Positions 8,029 through 16,780 of a stretch of DNA of 32,814 nt are shown one piece after another. The position numbers and the translations under genes are program-made. Source of the DNA: an uncultured Eubacterium sp. Its GTDB lineage: Bacteria > Bacillota > Clostridia > Lachnospirales > Lachnospiraceae. The DNA lies in contig CAJOPA010000021.1 in NCBI GenBank assembly GCA_905236235.1, forward strand, positions 1 through 32,814. Direction: 5' to 3'. Within the stretch, counting starts at the first letter, position 1. Every line of letters starts with the position of its first letter. Under the pieces are notes generated by a model. That model was not told the DNA's origin. It saw only the letters and a program-made list of their open reading frames with translations, and made no database searches.

Positions 8029-9126
8029 TCAGGAGTCTAATATATCCCGGATAGTTTTTTCAAATTCGCGAGAGGGCGGCAGCCCCATCTCTTCTTCGTA
8101 GCGGTTGCGCATCTCGGTATACAGATCTTTGGCTGAGGAGCCGCCGCGGTTCTTTTTGCGCAGCAGTACGCTTTGGCGGATGGCATTTTCGTTCAAGGGA
8201 TCGTTTAAAAGTATTTTGTGTAGCGTCAGTTCTGCAGCGTCATTATCATTATCCTGCATCTGCAATTCAAAAAGTTTAAACAGCATGCTCATATAGAGGC
8301 TGGAAAACCAGGCCTGGCGGTCAAAGAGCCAATCGTAGTAGCGATCCTCCAGATAGGCTCCACGATAGAGCATAACTCCCGTAAGCAGCTCCTCCTTGGT
8401 GGCGGTAGTATAACGGTCCGCGATCTCGGTGAAGGCAAACAGGTCGCAATCGATCTTCGTATAATCCAGGGTAAAGGAATCCTTGTAGCGCTGCAGCGCT
8501 TCGGGAAGGCCCGCCTCGGACAGGGCGTTTCGCAGATAGGAGCAGGTCACGCGAAAATGGTTGCCTGCCTTCTCCGCGTCCTCGGCATCCGGCCAAAGGG
8601 TATCGATAAGAAAATCCCGGGTACGGGGTTTCTTTTCACTATCGATCAAAAGTGCAAAAAGTTCCTCCGCCTTGGCGGTCCGAAACTTGATGGGCAGGTC
8701 GGCGCCCTCGGGGATACATTGCAAAGAGCCGAGACATTGCACGTGTAATTTTTTCAAAAAAACTTGTCGAACATCAAGAAGATGCACGAGTTCGTTGTGA
8801 ATATCTTCGTATGAAAAAGGTTTTAAAATATAGCCGTCGGCATGCACGCGAAAGGCATTGAGCGCATACTGATCGTAGGCCGTCAGGAAAATAATGGAGA
8901 TGGACGGACGGATCTCGCGCAGCTTTTGGGCCAGGGTAAGGCCGTTCATATGCGGCATTTCCATGTCCAAAAAAGCAAGATTGTATTCCTTGGTCCGGGC
9001 ATCGGAAAGCGCCTCTTCGGGGTTTGTGAAGGTGGTCAAGGACAGGACGCCGGGTTCGTTTTCCAAAAGACGGGAAAGCCGGGAAAGGGATCCGTGTTCG
9101 TCGTCAACAGCGAGGACATGAAACAT
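8029..9126 (-). CDS. Response regulator with SARP/BTAD-type output domain
   Basis: Receiver (VLAVDDEHG, LAFLDMEMPHMNG, YILKPF) then winged-helix plus BTAD-like C-terminus (LWPDAEDAEKAGNHFRVTCSYLRNAL...). Confidence 0.88.
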   Translation of the reverse strand: MFHVLAVDDEHGSLSRLSRLLENEPGVLSLTTFTNPEEALSDARTKEYNLAFLDMEMPHMNGLTLAQKLREIRPSISIIFLTAYDQYALNAFRVHADGYILKPFSYEDIHNELVHLLDVRQVFLKKLHVQCLGSLQCIPEGADLPIKFRTAKAEELFALLIDSEKKPRTRDFLIDTLWPDAEDAEKAGNHFRVTCSYLRNALSEAGLPEALQRYKDSFTLDYTKIDCDLFAFTEIADRYTTATKEELLTGVMLYRGAYLEDRYYDWLFDRQAWFSSLYMSMLFKLFELQMQDNDNDAAELTLHKILLNDPLNENAIRQSVLLRKKNRGGSSAKDLYTEMRNRYEEEMGLPPSREFEKTIRDILDS

Positions 9127-9184
9127 AAAAAAGCCTTTCTTTGTATTGATCTGATTGTTTCAGTTTAGTATACATGAAAAATTT

Positions 9185-9213
9185 TTGCAAGGAAGGAAGA
9201 AATTGTGTAAAAT
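9185..9213 (+). promoter_or_regulatory. Promoter for LtaS-like gene
   Basis: TTGCAA (9185-9190), 17 bp, TAAAAT (9208-9213). Confidence 0.6.
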
Positions 9214-9248
9214 GTAGGGCGCATAAAGAATTTGTCGGGTATGTGATT

Positions 9249-11420
9249 ATGAATGAAGATAATAAAAGTAACAATATAGCAGAGACGGTGACAAACGGCC
9301 GGACGACCGGGGTGAAGGACGCGCTTAAGGTGACGGGATTAAGGATCTTGTATTTTTTCCTTTTCTTCGCCTATGAGGAGCTTTTGGTCCATTGGTGGAT
9401 CTATCCTGCCTTCGGAAACACCTGGCCGTTGCTTTTGTGCGTTATTTTAAGCGTGGCGGTGATCTTTGCGTTTTTAACGCTACTGTTTCCCGCGCGCATC
9501 GGTGGGATCCTGTTTTATGTGATCACCTGGGCGGGCAGCATTTATCAGGCGGTCAATGTGGTCTTTTATCAGATCTTTCAGCATTTCTTTTCTCTGGGAT
9601 ACATCGACGTGACCAATGCCAAGGCGGCAAGTTATTATCGGGAAACCTTATACGGGATGGGAAAATGCTGGTGGATGCTGGTGCTGGTACTGGTCGTTCC
9701 CATGGTGTTGATCTACGTGTTCCGACACTTGAAAGTATATGATTTCAGGGGCCTCAGGCTGCGGGATCTTTACTGCCCGGTGCTGTTTTTGGCGGTCGTG
9801 ATCCTTGGGGAAAGCGGACTGATCACGGCGTACGGCAAGGATGCCCTGTCTCCTTACGGGCTCGTGACGGAGCAGCTGGTGATGGTTTATGCCGTGGAGG
9901 ATTACGGGATCTTTGGCACCACGGGACTGCAGCTTCGCAATATGCTTATCCCCAGAAAGGTAGTCTACGAGGAATTTTCACCCTGGGGTGAAGAGATGCA
10001 AACTGCGGCGAGTGGGGAGACGACCGACGGCAGCGGTTCGGAAAGCGGCAATGCCAATGTTGGCGGAGACGAGGCTGCTTTGGCGGAGATCGTGAGCAAC
10101 CTTGAGGAAACGTCGGCTAACGTGCTGGATATTGACTTTGTCTCGTTGGCGGCGGAAGAGGATGATGAGACCATCCGCGCCATCCATAACTATTTTGCCT
10201 CGGTGGAACCTTCCTATAAAAATGAATACACGGGGATGTTTGAGGGATTCAACCTGATCTTTTTGACGGCGGAATCCTTTACGACCTATGCCATTGATGA
10301 GGAGCTGACGCCGACCTTGTACAAACTGGCGACGGAAGGATTTGTTTTTACCAATTTTTACAATCCCGATACGGCGGGTTCGACGAGTGACGGCGAGTTT
10401 GTATGCTCCACGAGCCTTTGTCCGGCCTACGACGGCGCGAGGAATTTCCGGACGGTGGGAGGCAATGCGATGCCGTTTGCCCTGGGCAATCTTTTTAATA
10501 GCAAGTATGGCATCATCAGTCGCGCGTACCATAACAATACCTATAATTATTATGGAAGAGACGTTACCTACCCCGGTATGGGATACTATTACCAGGGTCT
10601 CGGCAACGGGCTTAACGTGGCGGAGACCTGGCCGGAGTCCGATCTGGAAATGATGGAGCAAAGCGTGGGTGAGTACATTGATGATCCTATTTTCCATACA
10701 TACTATATGACGGTCAGCGGTCATATGGACTACACCTTTGAGGGCAATTACTGTGCGGCCAAGCATCAGGCTGAGGTACAGGATCTGCCCTACAGTGAAT
10801 CCTGCAAGGCGTATCTGGCGGCGCAGATGGAATTTGACGCAGCCATGGAATATCTGCTTGAACAATTGGAGGAAAAAGGGATCGCGGACCGGACGGTGAT
10901 CTGCTTTACGGGGGATCACTGGCCGTATGCTTTGACCAATGAAGAGATCGCGGAATTCCTCGGACATATGCCGGAAGAGGAATTTGAACTATACAAATCC
11001 ACATTGGTATTGTGGTCAGGCGCGATAGAGGAGCCGATCACGGTGGATAAAGTCTGCGGCAGCATGGATATCCTGCCGACACTTTTAAATCTCTTTGGAT
11101 TTGATTATGATTCCCGTTTGCTGATGGGACGGGATATCCTGTCCGACACGGAAGGATTTGTCATGTTTATGGACTACAGCTTTATCACGGACAAGGTGAT
11201 GTACAACGCGCGGACAGGCGAGGTGACGAACCTGACGGACGAAGAGGTGACGGAGGAGTATATTGCCGAAAAGCGCAGGGATCTGGCCAATCGTTGGAAG
11301 TATTCGCTGCTTGTGATGGAGAATGATTATTACGCCACGATCTGCGACGCACTGGGGATTGAGATCCCGGAAGTGGCGCAAAATGAGGTGTCGGGCAATG
11401 TTGTGTTAACACAGAATTAG
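9249..11420 (+). CDS. LtaS-like membrane sulfatase/phosphoglycerol transferase
   Basis: N-terminal TM segments then sulfatase domain (NLIFLTAESFT, AGSTSDGEFVCSTSLCP, FTGDHWPY). The track start at 9174 overlaps the promoter, so ATG 9249 preferred. Confidence 0.9.
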   Translation: MNEDNKSNNIAETVTNGRTTGVKDALKVTGLRILYFFLFFAYEELLVHWWIYPAFGNTWPLLLCVILSVAVIFAFLTLLFPARIGGILFYVITWAGSIYQAVNVVFYQIFQHFFSLGYIDVTNAKAASYYRETLYGMGKCWWMLVLVLVVPMVLIYVFRHLKVYDFRGLRLRDLYCPVLFLAVVILGESGLITAYGKDALSPYGLVTEQLVMVYAVEDYGIFGTTGLQLRNMLIPRKVVYEEFSPWGEEMQTAASGETTDGSGSESGNANVGGDEAALAEIVSNLEETSANVLDIDFVSLAAEEDDETIRAIHNYFASVEPSYKNEYTGMFEGFNLIFLTAESFTTYAIDEELTPTLYKLATEGFVFTNFYNPDTAGSTSDGEFVCSTSLCPAYDGARNFRTVGGNAMPFALGNLFNSKYGIISRAYHNNTYNYYGRDVTYPGMGYYYQGLGNGLNVAETWPESDLEMMEQSVGEYIDDPIFHTYYMTVSGHMDYTFEGNYCAAKHQAEVQDLPYSESCKAYLAAQMEFDAAMEYLLEQLEEKGIADRTVICFTGDHWPYALTNEEIAEFLGHMPEEEFELYKSTLVLWSGAIEEPITVDKVCGSMDILPTLLNLFGFDYDSRLLMGRDILSDTEGFVMFMDYSFITDKVMYNARTGEVTNLTDEEVTEEYIAEKRRDLANRWKYSLLVMENDYYATICDALGIEIPEVAQNEVSGNVVLTQN

Positions 11421-11434
11421 AAGGGGGAGTATGC

Positions 11435-12337
11435 ATGTCGACGATTATCATTGAGGAGGCGGAGATCGCCAGGGGAAAAGAAATGCAGGCGTTAAATGCC
11501 AGGATCAACGCCGGCGGAGATCGGTTGATGCTGCATCTGGCAGACCGTGACATCGAGGCGATCTGGTATGCGGCCAAAGAACCGGGCAGACCTTTGCTTG
11601 TGACCATGCACGGGGGTGGATTCCTTTTTGGCGGGAGTGCGCTTGATAAAAACATGTGGAAGAGCCTGCGGGATGCGTGGGATGTCAATGTGGCCAGTAT
11701 CGGCTATCGCATGACACCGGAGCATCGCTTCCCGGATGCGCTTTATGACTGCTATGAAAGTATCCTGTATCTGCGGGATCGGATGCCGGAGCTTGCTTTT
11801 GACAGAGAGCATATCTCCGTTATGGGCAACAGCGCGGGGGCAAACCTTGCGGCAGCGACGTGCCTGTTGGCCGCGCAAAAAGGCGACCTGCGATTAAAGA
11901 ATCAGATCCTGATCTATCCGCTTCTTGATCTTTACACGGCGCCGGAGGAGAAAGCGCCGGAACTGGTGGGAGATTATGCCATGGACGAGCTGTTTCACAA
12001 GCTCTATGTGGATCGCGAGGCGGCAAAGGATCCGCTGGTAAGCCCGATCTATGCGGATACGGACGCACTTGCCAAAGTGCCGGAGGCTATGATCGTGGTA
12101 TGTGAATATGACAATCTGCGGGGCGAGGGCGAAGCCTATGCGGGGAAGCTTACAGAGGCCGGAGTCACGACCTATCTGCATCTGGCAAAAGACATGGCGC
12201 ATATCTTTTTTGAAAATGCCTTTATGATGCCGCGCTCGGATGAAGCGACGGAGGAGTGGGAGCTTGCGGAAAGAGAGCTGATCCAAAAACGAACCGGGGA
12301 AGTGATGGAGTTTATCGCATCACATTATGAACGATAA
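11435..12337 (+). CDS. Alpha/beta hydrolase (HSL-like esterase/lipase)
   Basis: HGGGFLFGG, GNSAGANLA, EYDNLRGEGEAYA, DMAHIF: full triad apparent. Confidence 0.92.
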   Translation: MSTIIIEEAEIARGKEMQALNARINAGGDRLMLHLADRDIEAIWYAAKEPGRPLLVTMHGGGFLFGGSALDKNMWKSLRDAWDVNVASIGYRMTPEHRFPDALYDCYESILYLRDRMPELAFDREHISVMGNSAGANLAAATCLLAAQKGDLRLKNQILIYPLLDLYTAPEEKAPELVGDYAMDELFHKLYVDREAAKDPLVSPIYADTDALAKVPEAMIVVCEYDNLRGEGEAYAGKLTEAGVTTYLHLAKDMAHIFFENAFMMPRSDEATEEWELAERELIQKRTGEVMEFIASHYER

Positions 12338-12365
12338 AAACTGGAAAGAGGGAGCGAGACAACGT

Positions 12366-14588
12366 ATGAAACGAAAGACATTAAGAGCGATCTTGGCAAT
12401 GACGGGACTGCTGTTTGCCTTTGCGGTCTGCGCGGGATGCGGAGACGCGCAGACAGACACACAGGAAGGATCGGTGTCCGGAGAAGGTACCGTGAAGGAG
12501 GCTGTCGGATTTGTGGCGGACGGGACGACGCAGGAAGTGGAGCCGAACTATATCGGCACGTTTATCCCGACCTTTAGCGCAAGAACGGACGATTCCTACA
12601 CGGTCGGCCTTTATATCAAGGGGAATGCCGTCGTGGATGAATACTCCATCTACGGAGACGTGGCGAGCGCTGGGGAAGATGGCGTGACGCTTTCCGATAT
12701 CGCCATTACCGCAGAGGGCAGCGGCTTTACGGCTGTGGTGGCCCAGGCAACCTCGGCGGAGGAAGTTTCCACGGTGAACATCATTAATACCGAGATCCTG
12801 CTTACGGATGATTCCGATGGCACCAACGCCTGTGATTTTACGGGACTGGGCGCTGCCATTGTGGCCTCGGGTGCGACGGAGGATGCGCATATCCTTTTAA
12901 ATATCGACAATGTCAACGTGACTACGACGGGATTTGTGCGGGACGGCATCATCGTGGATGATTATGCCGATGCGGTGATCACCAACTCCACGTTTGTGAC
13001 CAACGGTGCAGATCCGCTTCCGGGCGGGGATGCATATGATAGTTATGTATCGACGGCAAAGCAGGCGTATATGCTGAGTCCGCCGTGGGTACTGGGCATT
13101 GCCGGCGGTGCAAGAACGGCCAATGTGCTGGGAGATTACAGTTCCCTTACCGTGGTGGACTCCCATATGGAGTCCGGCGCCTGGGCGGTGCTTTCGACCG
13201 ATGACTGTACGTCTCCGACCATCAATGTGATCAATTCCGCACTGGTGATCACGCCGGCGGATGAGGAGTATGGCTTGGAAGGCGGCTCTGAGCTTTTCGG
13301 CTATGATACTGTATACGGTTCCGGCTACGGAACGTATAATATCGGCGCGTCCAATGAGTATTTCTACGGCGCCTTGTTTGAAAATGTAACCTATGCCACC
13401 ATTATGACGGGCACGGGAGAGATGTATTATGGTGCTTCCTACAACGGACTGACCGTCAATGATGCACTCGGCAATGCCATCTATACTTATGAGGGCGAAG
13501 GGGAGGAAACCATAGTCAACGCCATCTGGGGACTGATGGATCACCAGAGCGGCCAGGCGGTACTTGACGAAGGCTCCGTATGGAACACGGAAGAAGCCGT
13601 GATCCTAAAGAAAGGAAAGGGAGCTTCCGATTTTACGATCTCGGGAGCAGAGCTGCATTCCAACAGCGGCGTGCTTTTCCTTTCCATGGATGATGATGAC
13701 GGATACGGCACGAGCGGTGCCGGCGGAGACACGAGCGCGCTGACCTATGATGGCGAGGAGTGGGGTATGCCCACCTTCTCCGGCGGCTGGTACGAAATGG
13801 CCGGAATGCCGGGACTTCCCACTGATGTGGGTACGCGTGCGACCGGTGGTGCGGTAGCGCAGACCATGACCTTTACGAACGGCGATTATGAAGGCGATGT
13901 CTTTAACGGAACCGGATCCGGAGCGGATCAAAGCGGTACGGGACTGGCTGTCGTGATCGGAAGCGGATCCCTTACGGGACGGATTTCTTCCACGGACAGC
14001 GTACACGGAATGAAATATTCTGAAGAAGCAGTTGCATATTTGGATGCACTTGCTGTAAAATACGGAAATGGAGTTGCCTACCAGGGTGGCACCGACGGCG
14101 CAAACGGAGACGGCACCTACACCGTGAAGTATGCCTTTTTGGATGAAAACGGCAGGGTCACGGAGGATGAGTCCGAGGCGGCCTATCTCCAGTTTATGGA
14201 ATTTACCATTAAGGAATATTATATGCTCGGGCATATGATCAATTTTGCGGCGGAGGGCTGTACGACGGAGGTCAGCGTCGGCGCGGAAGGCACGTGGAAC
14301 GTGACCGGCGATTGCTATATCACCTGGCTTGATGTGGCCGAGGGAGCAACCGTGACGATCGCAGACGGTGCAACTCTGTATATCAATGGAACAGCTTATA
14401 CAGGAACCATGGAGGCCGGCACGTATGGCGCTCACTACACGGAGGATGCCAGCGGAGATGCAGGTATGGGCATGATGGGAGGACCCGGCGGGCCGGGGAT
14501 GGCTGCGGCTTCCGGAGACGCAGAGGAAACGGTTACTCCTGTGATCGATACGACCCATAAGGTAATGCTGGCGGTTTCCAAATTGTAA
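12366..14588 (+). CDS. Large acidic lipoprotein, probable beta-helix-like repeats
   Basis: Signal peptide with lipobox (LLFAFAVCAGCGD); repetitive short beta-strand-like segments rich in N/T/G/D/V; C-terminal GMGMMGGPGGPGM. Confidence 0.75.
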   Translation: MKRKTLRAILAMTGLLFAFAVCAGCGDAQTDTQEGSVSGEGTVKEAVGFVADGTTQEVEPNYIGTFIPTFSARTDDSYTVGLYIKGNAVVDEYSIYGDVASAGEDGVTLSDIAITAEGSGFTAVVAQATSAEEVSTVNIINTEILLTDDSDGTNACDFTGLGAAIVASGATEDAHILLNIDNVNVTTTGFVRDGIIVDDYADAVITNSTFVTNGADPLPGGDAYDSYVSTAKQAYMLSPPWVLGIAGGARTANVLGDYSSLTVVDSHMESGAWAVLSTDDCTSPTINVINSALVITPADEEYGLEGGSELFGYDTVYGSGYGTYNIGASNEYFYGALFENVTYATIMTGTGEMYYGASYNGLTVNDALGNAIYTYEGEGEETIVNAIWGLMDHQSGQAVLDEGSVWNTEEAVILKKGKGASDFTISGAELHSNSGVLFLSMDDDDGYGTSGAGGDTSALTYDGEEWGMPTFSGGWYEMAGMPGLPTDVGTRATGGAVAQTMTFTNGDYEGDVFNGTGSGADQSGTGLAVVIGSGSLTGRISSTDSVHGMKYSEEAVAYLDALAVKYGNGVAYQGGTDGANGDGTYTVKYAFLDENGRVTEDESEAAYLQFMEFTIKEYYMLGHMINFAAEGCTTEVSVGAEGTWNVTGDCYITWLDVAEGATVTIADGATLYINGTAYTGTMEAGTYGAHYTEDASGDAGMGMMGGPGGPGMAAASGDAEETVTPVIDTTHKVMLAVSKL

Positions 14589-14624
14589 AAGCGAAGACCA
14601 GTATGGAAAGGAAGTATTTTTGTA

Positions 14625-15200
14625 ATGAAACTTAGAAAAGGATGGTTACTGCTTTTGATGTGCTGTGCCCTTTTTGCGGCTTGCGGCGAATCTTCCGAAG
14701 AAGCAACCGATACTGTGGGAAATGATGAGTTTAGTGATACCGTAACGCTTACCGATGCCAGTGGTGCGGATGTGGTTATGAATCAGTCGACGGATTATGC
14801 CATCACCGGCACCTATATCTGCGCAGCGGATGACTCCGTATGGGCATTTGGCGGCGATATCCTTGCTGTAGCCTTTAACGACGAAGAGGCGGCGCTCGAT
14901 TGCTATGTCTGCAAGCTGGGATTTTATCAGACCGTAGCGGAAAATGATGAGGATTCGCAGCTTTGCGTTGTGATCTACAATGCGACCGGAGAGGAGATCA
15001 GCTATTGGTATCTTTCCAACCTTGTGGATGAGGAAGGCACCTATATCGGACTGTACCTGTCTCTTCCGGGCGACGATAGCAGCTTTATTCAGCTGATCGA
15101 AGAGAGCGTTTACGACGAAGTTGTGGAAAGCGTTACCGGAGCATCCGGCGACGCGGCAGCGGATGATGTGGATGCAGCTGAGGATGCAGATGCTGAGTAA
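14625..15200 (+). CDS. Small lipoprotein of unknown function
   Basis: Lipobox LLMCCALFAACGES; highly acidic C-terminus. Confidence 0.8.
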   Translation: MKLRKGWLLLLMCCALFAACGESSEEATDTVGNDEFSDTVTLTDASGADVVMNQSTDYAITGTYICAADDSVWAFGGDILAVAFNDEEAALDCYVCKLGFYQTVAENDEDSQLCVVIYNATGEEISYWYLSNLVDEEGTYIGLYLSLPGDDSSFIQLIEESVYDEVVESVTGASGDAAADDVDAAEDADAE

Positions 15201-15228
15201 AAAACGGCAGAGCTTCAGATCAAAAGAC

Positions 15229-15262
15229 CAAGGGCCTGTGCAGACGCACGGGCTCTTTTTTT
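15229..15262 (+). terminator. Rho-independent terminator
   Basis: AGGGCCTGTGC-AGAC-GCACGGGCTC then T7. Confidence 0.65.
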
Positions 15263-15275
15263 GCGGCAAAGATGA

Positions 15276-15305
15276 TAGACAAGGGCAGGCGTTTCTTTGT
15301 ATAAT
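15276..15305 (+). promoter_or_regulatory. Promoter upstream of 15329 gene
   Basis: TAGACA, 18 bp, TATAAT at 15300-15305. Confidence 0.45.
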
Positions 15306-15328
15306 ATAGGACGAGTCGGAGGGGACGC

Positions 15329-16732
15329 ATGAGATCGTATTTGAGGAAGCAATGTCTGGAGAGATTTGCGCTTGCGCTGGAGGCGAAAGTGCAGTTTTTT
15401 GCGTTGCTTGAAGCGGGTGAGACGGAGGCGGCGGGGATGCTTCTCGTTGGCTGTCAACAGACGGTGATGGATCTCGGCGACCTTCTTGAAAAGGAGGAGC
15501 AAACCGAGGAGATCGTCCGGAAGCTCACGCAGGTTTGCGAGGAGATCTACGAGACCCACACGGCGCTTTTTGGAGATGCGGAGAATCACCGCGAGGCGAA
15601 TCCGTCGGAGGCAGGCGGGCACTTCTCCTGCGGACAGGATCTTCTTCGCGAAGCTTGGGAGATGTTTTTGCAAAACGTCCCGGAGGAGAAAGAGGTTGTC
15701 TTTTTCCCTTATAATTCTTCCATGTGGGATTGCCTGGCTTCCTTTTGGAAAGAAAAAAAGGCCGAGCCGGGCACAAAGGTCTATGTTGTGCCGATCCCTT
15801 ACTATGAAAGGACACCGGACGGAGGCCTGGGGCAGATCCATTATGAAGGGGATCATTTTCCTCCCGAGGTGGAGATCACGCCGCTTGCGCAATATGACCC
15901 CGCGCTTCGTCATCCGGATGAGATCTATATCCATAATCCCTACGATGGGAATAATCTGGTGACTTCGGTGGCACCGGCATTTTATTCCGATCAATTAAAA
16001 AAATATACGGACCGGCTGATCTATGTTCCTTACTTTGTGCTCGGGGAACCGCAGGAGGACGATCCGGCCGTATACGAGACGGAAGAATTTTTTGAAAGGA
16101 TGCGGCATTTTTGTGTTTTGCCGGGCGTGCTGCATGCGGACTGCGTCATCCTTCCTTCCGAAAAAATGAAACAGATCTATATCGACACCCTGGACCACTG
16201 GTTAAATCCTGATTTAACCCCGGGGTTTAAAGAGGCGCTCGACCGTAAGTTCCTTGTGCATCATTCGACCAAAGAGGAGCACTACAAGCGGCTTGCCAAA
16301 GAGGGGGTAGAAGTGCCGGAGGCCTGGAAATCCCTGCTTTTGGATGAGGATGGGCAGCTGCGTAAATCTATATTTTACAACACCTCGGTGCTGTCCATGT
16401 TAAACGGCGCGCAAAAAATGCTGCAAAAGATCCGGGACACCCTTGCCATCTTTTATGAGGAGAGGAACAACGTGGTCCTGATCTGGCGTCCGCATCCCCT
16501 GATGGAAAACACGTTGCGGGCCTTATCACCGGAGCTTTTGGAGGAATACAGGGATATCGTAGAAGGCTATAGAGCCGGCGGTTGGGGGATCTACGACGAT
16601 CTGCCCAATGCGGACGCGGCCATGATCTTAAGCACGGCGTACTACGGGGACAATTCTTCGCTGGTGCAGCTGTATCACAGTTTGGATAAACCTGTCATGG
16701 TGCAGAATATTGACGTGTTAAATCACGATTAA
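15329..16732 (+). CDS. Protein of unknown function; possible CDP-glycerol glycerophosphotransferase-like fold
   Basis: Intact 467-aa ORF; C-terminal segments (VLIWRPHPLMENTLRAL, LVQLYHSLDKPVM) resemble the glycerophosphotransferase-like pattern. Family call tentative. Confidence 0.65.
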   Translation: MRSYLRKQCLERFALALEAKVQFFALLEAGETEAAGMLLVGCQQTVMDLGDLLEKEEQTEEIVRKLTQVCEEIYETHTALFGDAENHREANPSEAGGHFSCGQDLLREAWEMFLQNVPEEKEVVFFPYNSSMWDCLASFWKEKKAEPGTKVYVVPIPYYERTPDGGLGQIHYEGDHFPPEVEITPLAQYDPALRHPDEIYIHNPYDGNNLVTSVAPAFYSDQLKKYTDRLIYVPYFVLGEPQEDDPAVYETEEFFERMRHFCVLPGVLHADCVILPSEKMKQIYIDTLDHWLNPDLTPGFKEALDRKFLVHHSTKEEHYKRLAKEGVEVPEAWKSLLLDEDGQLRKSIFYNTSVLSMLNGAQKMLQKIRDTLAIFYEERNNVVLIWRPHPLMENTLRALSPELLEEYRDIVEGYRAGGWGIYDDLPNADAAMILSTAYYGDNSSLVQLYHSLDKPVMVQNIDVLNHD

Positions 16733-16780
16733 ATGCAAGGCGGCGTTGTCGGACCGTCTTTCACATAATGGAGAAAACCT

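Noticed and set aside
9978-10967. 329-aa minus-strand ORF
   Set aside because: Antisense to the LtaS-like gene; no recognisable motifs.
13605-14558. 317-aa minus-strand ORF
   Set aside because: Antisense shadow of the beta-helix lipoprotein.
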